From positions 1 to 62,067 of the forward strand of contig JAKJHY010000032.1 of the NCBI GenBank assembly GCA_021648845.1: a stretch of DNA of 62,067 bases, read 5' to 3'. The position numbers and the translations under genes are program-made. Origin of the DNA: Mycobacterium sp. MBM (GTDB lineage: Bacteria; Actinomycetota; Actinomycetes; Mycobacteriales; Mycobacteriaceae). This document shows, piece by piece, positions 51,254 to 60,503 of this stretch (position 1 is the stretch's first letter; the number at the start of each line of letters is the position of its first letter). The notes under the pieces were generated by a model, which was given only the letters and a program-made list of their open reading frames with translations, was not told the origin of the DNA and did no database searches.

Positions 51254-52188
51254 CGATCCGACTGCTCGGGCGAACCGAGATACGGCATCTGGCCCGGGAG
51301 ATCGACTTCCGGCCGAGGAAGGCGTTTGGACAGAACTTCGTCCACGACGCCAACACCGTGCGGCGCATCGTGTCCGCATCCGGTGTTCATAGACAAGACT
51401 CGGTGATCGAGGTCGGTCCAGGTCTGGGCTCGCTCACCCTGGGCCTGCTCGACCGCGGCGCCCGGGTGACCGCGGTGGAGATCGACCCGGTGCTGGCCCA
51501 CCAGCTGCCCAAGACCATCGCCAATCACTCGCACAGCGAGATCGGCCGGCTCACGGTGCTCAACCAGGACATCCTGACGCTGAAGGCCGACGATGTCGAC
51601 GAGGTCCCCACCGCGCTGGTCGCAAATCTGCCCTACAACATCGCGGTCCCGGCGCTGCTGCATCTGCTGGCCGAGTTCCCGTCCATCAAGACGGTGATGG
51701 TCATGGTGCAGGCCGAGGTCGCCGAACGTCTGGCCGCTGAGCCGGGCGGTAAGGATTACGGCGTGCCCAGCGCCAAGGTGCGCTTCTACGGTGAGGTGCG
51801 CCGCTACGGGATGGTGTCGCCGACGGTGTTCTGGCCGATCCCGCGGGTGTACTCCGGGCTGGTCCGCATCGACCGGTACGAGAAGTCCGAATGGCCGACC
51901 GACGCCGCGTTCCGCGAGCAGGTCTTCGAGCTGATCGACATCGGTTTCGCGCAGCGTCGCAAGACGTCACGCAATGCCTTCGCCGAGTGGGCCGGGTCCG
52001 GCAATGAGTCGGCCGAGCGACTGCTGGCGGCCAGCATCGATCCGGCGCGGCGCGGCGAGACGCTGGCCATCAAGGAGTTCGTCCGGTTGTTGCAGCGGAC
52101 GGGCGAACTGGCACCGCCGCGGCCGGCACCGGCTCCCGAGCCGGTGGTTCAGGAGGCCGAGCGGGTCACCGACTCGGCTCGCAGCTAA
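51250..52188 (+). CDS. ksgA: 16S rRNA dimethyladenosine transferase
   Basis: A 312-residue SAM-dependent RsmA/KsgA. RKAFGQNFVHDANTVRRIV begins the fold; VIEVGPGLGSLTLGLL is the SAM loop and LVANLPYNIAVP the catalytic NLPY motif. It dimethylates A1518/A1519 in ribosome maturation. The GTGA overlap with rpfB couples wall remodelling with ribosome maturation. The last 30 residues are a Pro/Ala/Glu-rich tail. Confidence 0.96.
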   Translation: MTIRLLGRTEIRHLAREIDFRPRKAFGQNFVHDANTVRRIVSASGVHRQDSVIEVGPGLGSLTLGLLDRGARVTAVEIDPVLAHQLPKTIANHSHSEIGRLTVLNQDILTLKADDVDEVPTALVANLPYNIAVPALLHLLAEFPSIKTVMVMVQAEVAERLAAEPGGKDYGVPSAKVRFYGEVRRYGMVSPTVFWPIPRVYSGLVRIDRYEKSEWPTDAAFREQVFELIDIGFAQRRKTSRNAFAEWAGSGNESAERLLAASIDPARRGETLAIKEFVRLLQRTGELAPPRPAPAPEPVVQEAERVTDSARS

Positions 52189-52281
52189 CCGCTGATACCG
52201 CCGGTCGACGTCGGGGTAAGCCCGGGAGAGAATCGATAACGCCACCGTCATCGCCATGTATGACAGTGTGTGACATCTTTG

Positions 52282-52319
52282 TGTGATCCTTGACACATCG
52301 TGCGGGCAAACATTATTGT
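52282..52319 (+). promoter_or_regulatory. ispE promoter with CRP-like half-perfect dyad
   Basis: TTGACA (52290-52295), 18-base spacer, TATTGT (52314-52319). TGTGATCCTTGACACA (52282-52297) fits TGTGA-N6-TCACA at 9 of 10 positions and overlaps the -35. A second -10 (TAGTGT) just before the ispE GTG could also give a leaderless mRNA. Confidence 0.4.
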
Positions 52320-52418
52320 TGCCAGTGGCGGCGGGATCTGACGAGGGGTATCTCAGCGCTCAACGGTTCGGCGTCTCCAATGCCCACACCCTGATCGGCG
52401 TAGCGATAGTGTCGTGCG

Positions 52419-53381
52419 GTGTCTGCATCAGACGGCGATATCGCACCCGAGTGGGTGCCCACCGGTTCGGTCACGGTGCGCGTCCCCGGCAAGGTCAATC
52501 TCTATCTGGCAGTCGGGGATCGCCGTGACGACGGCTATCACGAACTCACCACCGTCTTTCACGCGGTGTCACTGTTCGACGATGTGACCGTGCGCAACGC
52601 CGATCTGCTCTCACTGGAGATGACCGGTGAGGGATCCGAGGCCCTGCCCACCGACGAACGCAATCTGGCGTGGCGAGCCGCCGAACTGTTGGCCGACCAT
52701 GTCGGCCGGGCCCCCGATGTGGCCATCTCCATCGCCAAGTCGATCCCGGTGGCCGGCGGGATGGCCGGCGGGAGCGCGGACGCCGCGGCGGTGTTGGTGG
52801 CCATGAATCACCTGTGGGAGCTGGGCGTCCCGCGCCGCGATCTGCATACGCTGGCGGCCGAGCTCGGTAGCGATGTGCCCTTCGCCCTGCATGGCGGCAC
52901 GGCGCTGGGCACCGGCCGTGGGGAGGAGCTTGCGAGCGTCCTGGCGCGTAGCACCTTCCACTGGGCGTTGGCCTTCGCGCACGACGGACTGTCCACACCC
53001 GCGGTGTTCGGGGAGATCGACCGGTTGCGCGAGACCCCGGACCGGGGTGGTCCGCCCCGGCTGGACGATGCCGAGCCGGTGTTGGCCGCACTGGCTTCCG
53101 GTGACCCGCGTGAGCTGGCCGCGCTGCTGGGCAATGACCTGCAGCCGGCCGCGCTGAGCCTGCGTGCGGACCTGCGCCGCACGCTGCGCGCCGGGCAGGA
53201 GGCGGGGGCGCTGGCCGGCATCGTGTCGGGGTCGGGGCCCACCTGTGCCTTCCTGTGCGCCTCGGAGTCCGACGCCGTCGACGTCGGTACGGCGCTCTCC
53301 GGCGCGGGGGTCTGCCGCACCGTGCGGGTGGCAAGCGGGCCGGTGCACGGGGCCCGCGTGGTGCCGGACCCGGTGCGGTGA
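52419..53381 (+). CDS. ispE: 4-diphosphocytidyl-2-C-methylerythritol kinase
   Basis: A 320-residue GHMP kinase of the MEP isoprenoid pathway. VRVPGKVNLYLAVGDRRDDG at the N-terminus, ATP loop IPVAGGMAGGSADAAA and C-terminal GIVSGSGPTCAFL. GTG 52419. It lies 230 bases from ksgA, so besides read-through it has its own promoter candidates. Confidence 0.95.
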   Translation: MSASDGDIAPEWVPTGSVTVRVPGKVNLYLAVGDRRDDGYHELTTVFHAVSLFDDVTVRNADLLSLEMTGEGSEALPTDERNLAWRAAELLADHVGRAPDVAISIAKSIPVAGGMAGGSADAAAVLVAMNHLWELGVPRRDLHTLAAELGSDVPFALHGGTALGTGRGEELASVLARSTFHWALAFAHDGLSTPAVFGEIDRLRETPDRGGPPRLDDAEPVLAALASGDPRELAALLGNDLQPAALSLRADLRRTLRAGQEAGALAGIVSGSGPTCAFLCASESDAVDVGTALSGAGVCRTVRVASGPVHGARVVPDPVR

Positions 53382-53652
53382 ATCAAACCTTCGCCGGTTG
53401 TGACACATGTCTCGATCGGGCCGAGCGTTTGGCAGTTACTTAAGGGTTCTTTAAGATGGGCTCCGGTGGATACCCGCGGTCTCATCGCCCGAGGCAACGG
53501 CTGGCCATCACCGATTTGAGACACAACTGCTTCCCAATTGTGTGTGCGCGCCTCTCTCGAAGAGTGCACTAGCAGGCGGAACATAGGGAAACGCGCAAGG
53601 AAACTGGCGCCGACGTCGCAGGCGACCCGGCCCAGACACCGAGGAGGTTGTC

Positions 53653-55290
53653 GTGAGCCGATTCACCGACAAGATGTACCGCAGCGCCCAAGAGAGCGCG
53701 CGGGGCATGGTCACCGGCGAGCCGTACGAGCCGGTCCGGCACACCTGGGCCGAGGTGCACGAGCGTGCCCGCCGGGTGGCAGGTGGACTGGCAGCGGCCG
53801 GTATCGGCCCCGGCGACGCCGTCGGCGTGCTGGCCGGCTTCCCGGTCGAGATCGCTCCGACCGCCCAGGGCGTGTGGATGCGCGGTGGCAGCCTGACGAT
53901 GCTGCACCAGCCGACCCCGCGCACCGACCTCGTGGTGTGGGCCGAGGACACCATGACCGTGATCGGCATGATCGAACTCAAGGCCGTCATCGTCTCCGAA
54001 CCGTTCATCGTGGCGATCCCGGTGCTCGAAGAAAAGGGCATCACGGTGCTCAAGGTGGCCGATCTGCTGGCCGCCGACCCGATCGACCCGGTGGAGACCG
54101 GTGAGGACGATCTGGCGCTGATGCAGCTGACGTCCGGCTCGACGGGTTCGCCGAAGGCCGTGCAGATCACCCACCGCAACATCTACTCGAACGCCGAGGC
54201 CATGTTCATCGGCGCCCAGTACGACGTCAACACCGACGTCATGGTCAGCTGGCTGCCCTGTTTCCACGATATGGGCATGGTCGGCTTCCTGACCATCCCG
54301 ATGTACTTCGGTGCCGAGCTGGTCAAGGTCACCCCGATGGACTTCCTGCGGGACACCCTGCTGTGGGCCAAGCTCATCGACAAGTACAAGGGCACCATGA
54401 CCGCGGCGCCCAACTTCGCCTACGCCCTGTTCGCCAAGCGGCTGCGCCGACAAGCCAAGCCGGGCGAGTACGACCTGTCCACCCTGCGGTTCGCGCTCTC
54501 CGGTGCCGAACCGGTGGAGCCCGCCGACGTCGAGGACCTGATCGACGCGGGTAAGCCGTTCGGTCTGCAGGCGTCGGCGATCCTGCCCGCCTACGGGATG
54601 GCCGAGACCTGCCTGGCGGTGTCCTTCTCGCCGTGCAACGCCGGCCTGGTGGTCGACGAGGTCGACGCCGACCTGCTGGCCGCGCTGCGCCGCGCGGTGC
54701 CGTCGAGCAAGGGCAACACCCGGCGCCTCGCGTCGCTGGGCCCGCTGCTCAACGATCTGGAAGCCCGCATCGTCGATGAGGACGGCGCCGTGCTGCCGGC
54801 CCGCGGTGTCGGTGTCATCCAGTTGCGTGGCGAATCGGTCACCCCGGGCTACATCACGATGGCGGGTTTCCTGCCGACCCAGGACGAGAACGGCTGGTAT
54901 GACACCGGTGACCTCGGCTACATCACCGACGAGGGCAACATCGTGGTGTGCGGCCGGGTGAAGGACGTCATCATCATGGCCGGACGCAATATCTACCCGA
55001 CCGATATCGAGCGGGCCGCGGGCCGGGTCGAAGGGGTGCGTCCCGGCTGTGCCGTCGCGGTGCGCCTGGACGCCGGGCATTCGCGTGAGACCTTCGCCGT
55101 CGCAGTCGAATCCAACGCCTACCAGGATCCGGCCGCGGTGCGCCGCATCGAGCACCAGGTTGCCCACGAAGTGGTGACCGAGGTGGATGTGCGCCCGCGC
55201 AACGTGGTCGTGCTCGGCCCCGGCACCATCCCGAAGACCCCCTCGGGCAAGCTGCGCCGGGCCAATTCGGTGGCACTCGTCACCGGCTGA
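53653..55290 (+). CDS. fatty-acyl-AMP ligase / FadD-like adenylating enzyme
   Basis: A 545-residue ANL-superfamily enzyme. ATP loop LTSGSTGSPKAVQITHRN near residue 157; YGMAETCLA, the hinge region YDTGDLGYI, and C-terminal catalytic Lys in IPKTPSGKLRR. Placed like Rv1013 (called pks16), which is of the acyl-AMP ligase type. It probably activates a fatty acid for lipid synthesis. GTG 53653 with GAGGAGG upstream. Gap 53382-53652 holds no gene. Confidence 0.88.
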   Translation: MSRFTDKMYRSAQESARGMVTGEPYEPVRHTWAEVHERARRVAGGLAAAGIGPGDAVGVLAGFPVEIAPTAQGVWMRGGSLTMLHQPTPRTDLVVWAEDTMTVIGMIELKAVIVSEPFIVAIPVLEEKGITVLKVADLLAADPIDPVETGEDDLALMQLTSGSTGSPKAVQITHRNIYSNAEAMFIGAQYDVNTDVMVSWLPCFHDMGMVGFLTIPMYFGAELVKVTPMDFLRDTLLWAKLIDKYKGTMTAAPNFAYALFAKRLRRQAKPGEYDLSTLRFALSGAEPVEPADVEDLIDAGKPFGLQASAILPAYGMAETCLAVSFSPCNAGLVVDEVDADLLAALRRAVPSSKGNTRRLASLGPLLNDLEARIVDEDGAVLPARGVGVIQLRGESVTPGYITMAGFLPTQDENGWYDTGDLGYITDEGNIVVCGRVKDVIIMAGRNIYPTDIERAAGRVEGVRPGCAVAVRLDAGHSRETFAVAVESNAYQDPAAVRRIEHQVAHEVVTEVDVRPRNVVVLGPGTIPKTPSGKLRRANSVALVTG

Positions 55291-55305
55291 GCACTCCACT
55301 TCTAG

Positions 55306-55366
55306 GCGAGCGTGCGTGTCTGCTGGGGGAAACGCCGGCAAGTGAGCCGAGTCCCCGCACGCTCGC
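55306..55366. repeat. 11-base inverted repeat element after the fadD-like gene
   Basis: GCGAGCGTGCG (55306-55316) and CGCACGCTCGC (55356-55366) are perfect complements around a 39-base centre containing GAAACGCCGGC. There is no T-run, so it is not a classic terminator. It looks like the interspersed palindromic elements of mycobacterial intergenic regions. Confidence 0.6.
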
Positions 55367-55385
55367 GGGTCCGTACGCTGTTGTG

Positions 55386-56048
55386 ATGGACCGCGTTTCC
55401 CACGTACTACTGGGCTGGTTCGGTGTGCTCGGTGCCGCTATCTCCATCGTGGCCATCCTGACCCTCGACGCATTCCTCGGCGGAGAGTCGCATCGCCCCG
55501 GCCGCACGCTGCGGATGGCGACCATCTCCGAGTACGTCTACACCTCCGGCGGGTGGGCTTTCCTCACCGGCGTGCTGGCGCTCGCCATCGGCTCGATCCT
55601 GTTGCTGGCCGGCCTGATCCGCGCCGGTGTGGTGGCGCCGCTGTCGCTCGGCTCGATGCTGTTGGCACTGTGGGTGATCGGATTGGTCGGGGTGGCGGCC
55701 TTCCCCAAACACAACTGGGAGATCGGGCCCAGCGCCAGCGGCTCCATCCACCGGGTGGCCACCCTGCTGGCATTCGTCTCGTTACCCGCCGCGGTGCTGG
55801 TGATCGCCCGCCGACACCGGCAGGCCCGCCCGGCGGTGTGGCTGGCCTACGGTTCCCTGGCCTGGCTCGCGGTGTTGTTCGGCGCCATCGCCATCGGCAT
55901 GGTCACCGACCTGCGCTGGTATCGCATCATCCCACTCGGCATCGTCGAACGCGGGATCGTCGCGTTCGAGGTCGCCGCGGTGATCGCGCTCGCGGTATGG
56001 CTGATCCGCGGGGAGTTCGTGACCGACCGGCGCCGGGAACCGGTCTGA
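55386..56048 (+). CDS. DUF998 family membrane protein
   Basis: A 220-residue protein with six hydrophobic segments, the first starting VLLGWFGVLGAAISIVAILT. A conserved-looking AAFPKHNWEIGPSASGSIHR loop is typical of DUF998. ATG 55386 lies six bases after TACGCT, so the mRNA may be leaderless. Function is unknown. Confidence 0.75.
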   Translation: MDRVSHVLLGWFGVLGAAISIVAILTLDAFLGGESHRPGRTLRMATISEYVYTSGGWAFLTGVLALAIGSILLLAGLIRAGVVAPLSLGSMLLALWVIGLVGVAAFPKHNWEIGPSASGSIHRVATLLAFVSLPAAVLVIARRHRQARPAVWLAYGSLAWLAVLFGAIAIGMVTDLRWYRIIPLGIVERGIVAFEVAAVIALAVWLIRGEFVTDRRREPV

Positions 56049-56142
56049 GCTACCAGGCCCGGTCCGGCCGTGCCCCCGCGAGCGGCCGCAAAATTCCACC
56101 CGGCACGGGGTGTCGGTGTGCAGACACGGTCGCTCGCCCGAG

Positions 56143-56718
56143 CTACCAGGCGTGCACGATGTTCTGCGCGGCCGCCAAGCCTTGCTCGAGAAGCAGTTCC
56201 GTCGCGTCGGCGGCCTGCTCACAGATGGTGGGCACCTCCGGGCGTTCGGCCGCCGAGAAGCTCTCCAGCACGTAGGCCGCCGGGTCCTTGCGGCCGGGCG
56301 GTCGGCCCACCCCGATGCGTACCCGTTGAAAGTCCTTGGTGCCCAGGGCCGCCGCCACCGAGCGCAACCCGTTGTGACCGCCCTCCCCACCGCCGAGCTT
56401 GAGCCGGATGCGCCCGAAGTCGATATCGAGTTCGTCGTGCAGCACCACGACATCGGCCGGGGCCACCGAGTAGAACTTCGCCAGCGGGCCGACTTGGCGG
56501 CCCGACTCATTCATGTAGACGCGGGGTTTGGCCAGCACAACGGCCCGGCTGCCGAGGCGACCCGTGGTCACCTCGGCACCGGACTTCTTGTGCACCTTGA
56601 ATCCCGAACCGAGGCGGGCGGCCAGTACATCGGCGACCATGAAACCGAGGTTGTGCCGGGTCTTGGCGTAGTTCGGCCCGGGATTGCCCAGGCCAACGAC
56701 CAGCAACGGTTCGGCCAT
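56143..56718 (-). CDS. pth: peptidyl-tRNA hydrolase
   Basis: A 191-residue Pth. LLVVGLGNPGPNYAKTRHNL with catalytic His in the TRHN motif; YMNESGRQVG with the active-site Asn; and LGGGEGGHNGLRSV. It frees tRNA from aborted peptides. It follows rplY on the same strand by 21 bases, probably one transcript. Confidence 0.97.
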   Translation of the reverse strand: MAEPLLVVGLGNPGPNYAKTRHNLGFMVADVLAARLGSGFKVHKKSGAEVTTGRLGSRAVVLAKPRVYMNESGRQVGPLAKFYSVAPADVVVLHDELDIDFGRIRLKLGGGEGGHNGLRSVAAALGTKDFQRVRIGVGRPPGRKDPAAYVLESFSAAERPEVPTICEQAADATELLLEQGLAAAQNIVHAW

Positions 56719-56739
56719 CAGTTCGAGGAGGTGCGCCGG

Positions 56740-57393
56740 TTACTCGGCGGCTTCGCCCTCGGCGGCATCGCCTCCGGTGGCGTCCTCAGCCGGTGCGGCG
56801 TCGCCCTCGCCGGCGCCTTCGCTCTCCAGATCCTCGCTTGTCGGGGCCGCGACCACATTGACCACCAGGGTTTCGGGATCGACTGTCAGGCTGACACCCT
56901 TGGGCAGCTCGAGTTGGCCGGCGGTGATCTGGGTGCCGACCTCGGCGCCCTCGACCGACACGGTGATCTGCTCGGGGATGGACATCGCCTCGGCCTCGAT
57001 GGCGATGGTGTTCGCGTCCTGAGTGACCAGGGTGCCCGGGGCCGCGTCACCTTCGACGAGCACGTTGACGTCGACGTGGACCTTCTCGCCACGCTTCACC
57101 ACGAGCAGGTCGACGTGCTGGATGTTGCGGCGCACCGGGTGGATGTCCAGTGCCTTGGTGAGCGCGAGCTGCTCGGTACCCTCGATGTCCAGGGTGAGGA
57201 TCGCGTTGGTGCCGGCATGGCGCATCACGGCCGCGAAATCGCGGGCGTTGAGCTCCAGGTGCTGCGGATCGGTGCCGTGGCCGTACAGCACGGTGGGGAT
57301 GAGGCCGTCGCGGCGGGCCTGGCGCGAGGCGCCCTTACCGGTGCGGGTGCGCACGGTGGCGATCAGCTTGTTGGGGGCCGAGTTCTTGGCCAT
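56740..57393 (-). CDS. rplY: 50S ribosomal protein L25/CTC
   Basis: A 217-residue CTC-type L25: the N-terminal 5S rRNA-binding domain (GASRQARRDGLIPTVLYG), a C-terminal beta domain, and an acidic Ala/Glu tail of about 30 residues. ATG 57393. Confidence 0.95.
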   Translation of the reverse strand: MAKNSAPNKLIATVRTRTGKGASRQARRDGLIPTVLYGHGTDPQHLELNARDFAAVMRHAGTNAILTLDIEGTEQLALTKALDIHPVRRNIQHVDLLVVKRGEKVHVDVNVLVEGDAAPGTLVTQDANTIAIEAEAMSIPEQITVSVEGAEVGTQITAGQLELPKGVSLTVDPETLVVNVVAAPTSEDLESEGAGEGDAAPAEDATGGDAAEGEAAE

Positions 57394-57513
57394 GTGTTCT
57401 TACTCCTGTGCCGGTGGGAAACGCACGGCCAGGGAAGAAAAGACACGTTCCCGTCGATAACGGTGGCCGGGCCACCCTCGCCGTGATGGGCATCAGGGTA
57501 GCCCAGAGCCGGC

Positions 57514-58377
57514 TCAGATCTGAAATTCGGTCCCGGTGAGCTGGGCGGACAGCGTCCACAACGCTGCCGCGGTCCGGGTGTCGCGGGCCAGCGGGCTGCG
57601 CGGGCTCAGGCCGGTCGGCCCGCGCATCCCGTACCGCGGGCCGATGAAACTGTCCCCGGGCACGTCGGCAGCCACCGCGTACAGCGTCTGGCGGGCCCCG
57701 AAATCGGCGTCGGTGGCGAGCATGTTCGCCGCCTTCCAGAACCGGTCGCCGGTCGGGTTGCCGGTTTGGCCCTGCAGGTTGGTCGCCGAGTACCCGGGAT
57801 GGGCGGCGACGGCACGCACCGGTGAACCGGCCGCGCTCAGCCGGCCCTGCAATGCGCTGGTGAACAGCAGGTTGGCCAGCTTGGACTGCCCGTAGGCCAG
57901 CCATGCCGAGTACGGCCGTGAGCGCCAGTTGAGGTCCTTGAGGCTGATGACGCCGAGCAGATGCATCATCGAGGACACCGTCACCACCCGCTCGGTGATC
58001 TTGGGCAGCAGCAGGTTGGTCAGCGCGAAGTGCCCCAGGTGGTTGGTGCCGATCTGACTCTCGAACCCGTCGGCGGTCCGGGCGTACGGCACGGCCATGA
58101 TGCCGGCGTTGTTGACCAGGACATCCACCGCGTCGGTCTGCTCGGCGAAGGCTCGTACCGAGGCCAGGTCGCCCAGGTCGAGTCGGCGGACCTCGACATT
58201 GCCGGTCATGGTGGCGGCGGCATCGTGGCCCTTGTCGGTGTTGCGGACGGCGAGCACCACCGAGGCGCCGACTCGGGCCAGTTCGCGGGCGGTGACCAGT
58301 CCGAGCCCGCTGTTGGCGCCGGTGACGATGACGCGACGGCCGGTGAACGAGGGCAGGTCTGCGGCTGTCCAGCTCAT
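57514..58377 (-). CDS. short-chain dehydrogenase/reductase
   Basis: A 287-residue SDR. NAD motif VIVTGANSGLGLVTARELA, structural NNAG (VLVNNAGIMAVP), active site Ser near TVSSMMH and Y-x3-K in WLAYGQSKLANLL. It is the type annotated as retinol or protochlorophyllide reductase-like, but the substrate is unknown. It is complete, unlike the SDR remnant at 33 kb, to whose C-terminus it is only distantly similar. Confidence 0.85.
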   Translation of the reverse strand: MSWTAADLPSFTGRRVIVTGANSGLGLVTARELARVGASVVLAVRNTDKGHDAAATMTGNVEVRRLDLGDLASVRAFAEQTDAVDVLVNNAGIMAVPYARTADGFESQIGTNHLGHFALTNLLLPKITERVVTVSSMMHLLGVISLKDLNWRSRPYSAWLAYGQSKLANLLFTSALQGRLSAAGSPVRAVAAHPGYSATNLQGQTGNPTGDRFWKAANMLATDADFGARQTLYAVAADVPGDSFIGPRYGMRGPTGLSPRSPLARDTRTAAALWTLSAQLTGTEFQI

Positions 58378-58390
58378 GGCCCGAGCCTAG

Positions 58391-59065
58391 TCACTTCGCC
58401 GCGACGTCGAACCCGGAGATGATCTGCTCGATCGCCGCGCCGTTGGCCTCGGCGTCATCGGCGAAGCTGGTGATGGTCAGCTGCACCAGGTAGTTCTGTG
58501 CCTTCGGTTCGAGCTGCCCGGGTGCGGGTTTGTCGGGCATCGTCCCGGTGGCGAACACGATGCGGTTGTAGGCCTGCATGCGCTGCCCGTTGAGGTCGTA
58601 GGTGCCCTCGATCATCGATGACGGGAATCCCTTGAAGTCGTCGCGAGAACCGTTGAGCTTCTTGAAGTTCTCCGACACCTCGGCGTCGACGTCGGCGTGT
58701 TTGAGGGCCTCGGCGGTGTCGAATTCGCCGTCCAGGGTGAACACCATCAGCATGGCCGTGGGGTAGGTCTCACCGTCAGCGATCACCCGGGTGCCCGGCG
58801 CCAGGTTGGTGTTGGTGTAGTCCTGCCAGCCCTTCGGCCGCGGCACCGTCACGGTGAGGTCGGTGAGCTTTTCCGGGGCCACCGGCTGGCCCTTCACCCC
58901 GACGCTTTCCAGGTACGCCGAGAGTGGCACGGTCTCCTGCGAGGTGGTGGGTGTGGTGGGCCTGCTCGGGGCGGTCGACAGCAGTGACTGGTAGTCCGGG
59001 GTGGCCGCGCCGCACCCGGTCAGCAGTGCCGCCGCAGCGGCCAGCGCCGCGAGTGCCGCTCTCAC
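58391..59065 (-). CDS. lpqT: lipoprotein LpqT
   Basis: A 224-residue lipoprotein. Signal peptide with lipobox ALLTGC ending at about residue 18, a Ser/Thr/Pro linker, then the LpqN/LpqT fold (VTVPRPKGWQDYTNTNLAPG). GTG 59065 overlaps the arsC stop as GTGA. Position matches Rv1016c. Confidence 0.88.
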   Translation of the reverse strand: MRAALAALAAAAALLTGCGAATPDYQSLLSTAPSRPTTPTTSQETVPLSAYLESVGVKGQPVAPEKLTDLTVTVPRPKGWQDYTNTNLAPGTRVIADGETYPTAMLMVFTLDGEFDTAEALKHADVDAEVSENFKKLNGSRDDFKGFPSSMIEGTYDLNGQRMQAYNRIVFATGTMPDKPAPGQLEPKAQNYLVQLTITSFADDAEANGAAIEQIISGFDVAAK

Positions 59066-59403
59066 AAGATCTCGTGCACCGTATCGATCGGGCGGGCCAG
59101 CCGGGTGCCCTTGCCGGTGACCACGAAGGGTCGCTCGATCAGGATCGGGTGTGCGGCCATCGCGTCGAGCAGCTCGTCATCGGAGGCATCCGCCAAACCC
59201 AGTTCGCCGTAGAGTGATTCGCGTTTGCGTACGGCGGCGCGCACCTCGATGCCGGCGTCGGCGATCAGCCTCTGCAGCTCGTCACGGGTGGGCGGGGTTT
59301 TCAGGTACAACACGATCTGCGGCTCGACACCGTTGTCGCGCAACAGTTCCAGGGTCTTGCGCGAGGTGGAGCATTTCGGGTTGTGAAAGATCGTCGCGGC
59401 CAT
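59062..59403 (-). CDS. arsC: ArsC/Spx-family reductase
   Basis: A 113-residue thioredoxin-fold protein. N-terminal IFHNPKCSTSRKTLELL with the single catalytic Cys (residue 11) and ILIERPFVV with the conserved Arg-Pro. It resembles glutaredoxin-coupled arsenate reductase, yet mycobacteria lack glutathione, so the real partner is uncertain. There is no ars operon nearby. Confidence 0.85.
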   Translation of the reverse strand: MAATIFHNPKCSTSRKTLELLRDNGVEPQIVLYLKTPPTRDELQRLIADAGIEVRAAVRKRESLYGELGLADASDDELLDAMAAHPILIERPFVVTGKGTRLARPIDTVHEIL

Positions 59404-59435
59404 TGCCTGATTGCTCCTCGCGCGAACGCTCGTCG

Positions 59436-60416
59436 TTAGGCGGATCCGTCGAACAGCCCGGTCACCGAGCCGTTGTCGAACACCGCGCGGATGGTGTTGG
59501 CGAGCAGCGGCGCGATGGACAGCACCGTGAGCGCCGGGAAGCGCTTCTCCTCGCCGATGGGCAGGGTGTTGGTGACGATGACCTCGCGGGCGCCGCAGTC
59601 GGCCAGCCGCTGGGCGGCCGGGTCGGACAGCACGCCGTGGGTGGCGGCGATGATGACGTCCTTGGCGCCGTCCTCGCGCAGCAGCTTGACCGCGCCGGCG
59701 ATGGTCCCGCCGGTGTCGATCATGTCATCGGTCAGGATGCAGGTCTTGCCCTTGACCTCACCGACGACCCGGTTGGACTTCACCTGGTTGGGCACCAGCG
59801 GGTCGCGGGTCTTGTGGATGAAGGCCAGCGGTACGCCGCCCAGGGAGTCGGCCCACTTCTCGGCGACCCGGACGCGGCCGGAGTCGGGGGAGACGACCAC
59901 CTTGTCGGCGTCGGCATAGTTCTCGGCGATGTAGCCGGTGAGCAGTTTCTGGGCGCGCATGTGGTCGACCGGGCCGTCGAAGAAGCCCTGGATCTGGTCG
60001 GTGTGCAGGTCGACGGTGACGATGCGGTCCGCACCCGCGGTCTTGTACAGATCGGCCACCAGCCGCGCCGAGATGGGCTCGCGTCCGCGGTGCTTCTTGT
60101 CCTGGCGGGCGTAGGGGTAGAACGGCAGGATCGCGGTGATTCGCTTGGCGCTGCCGCGCTTGAGCGCGTCGATCATGATCAGCTGTTCCATCAGCCACTG
60201 GTTCAGCGGCGCGGGGTGGCTTTGCAGCACGAACGCGTCGCAGCCGCGCACCGACTCGTCGAACCGGACGAAGATCTCGCCGTTGGCGAAGTCCCGCGCG
60301 GTTTGCGCGGTCACCGGGACATCGAGTTCCTTGGCCACCTGCTCGGCCAGCTCGGGATGGGCCCGACCCGAGAAGAGCATCAGGTTCTTGCGGTTGTCGG
60401 TCCAGTCGTGGCTCAT
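59436..60416 (-). CDS. prs: ribose-phosphate pyrophosphokinase
   Basis: A 326-residue PRPP synthetase. FANGEIFVRFDESVRGCDAF, the ATP flexible-loop ARQDKKHRGREPISA, and the PRPP loop CILTDDMIDTGGTI are all present. PRPP feeds nucleotides, His, Trp and, in mycobacteria, arabinan precursor synthesis. ATG 60416 is chosen because MSHDWTDNRKNL is the normal N-terminus. Confidence 0.97.
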   Translation of the reverse strand: MSHDWTDNRKNLMLFSGRAHPELAEQVAKELDVPVTAQTARDFANGEIFVRFDESVRGCDAFVLQSHPAPLNQWLMEQLIMIDALKRGSAKRITAILPFYPYARQDKKHRGREPISARLVADLYKTAGADRIVTVDLHTDQIQGFFDGPVDHMRAQKLLTGYIAENYADADKVVVSPDSGRVRVAEKWADSLGGVPLAFIHKTRDPLVPNQVKSNRVVGEVKGKTCILTDDMIDTGGTIAGAVKLLREDGAKDVIIAATHGVLSDPAAQRLADCGAREVIVTNTLPIGEEKRFPALTVLSIAPLLANTIRAVFDNGSVTGLFDGSA

Positions 60417-60503
60417 CTGTCGCCTTCGCCAGTCGGGTCGATTACGCGCCAATCGTACGGGCCAGTAACCGTCCCGCGTCCCCGGGTTACCAGATTACGA
60501 ACA

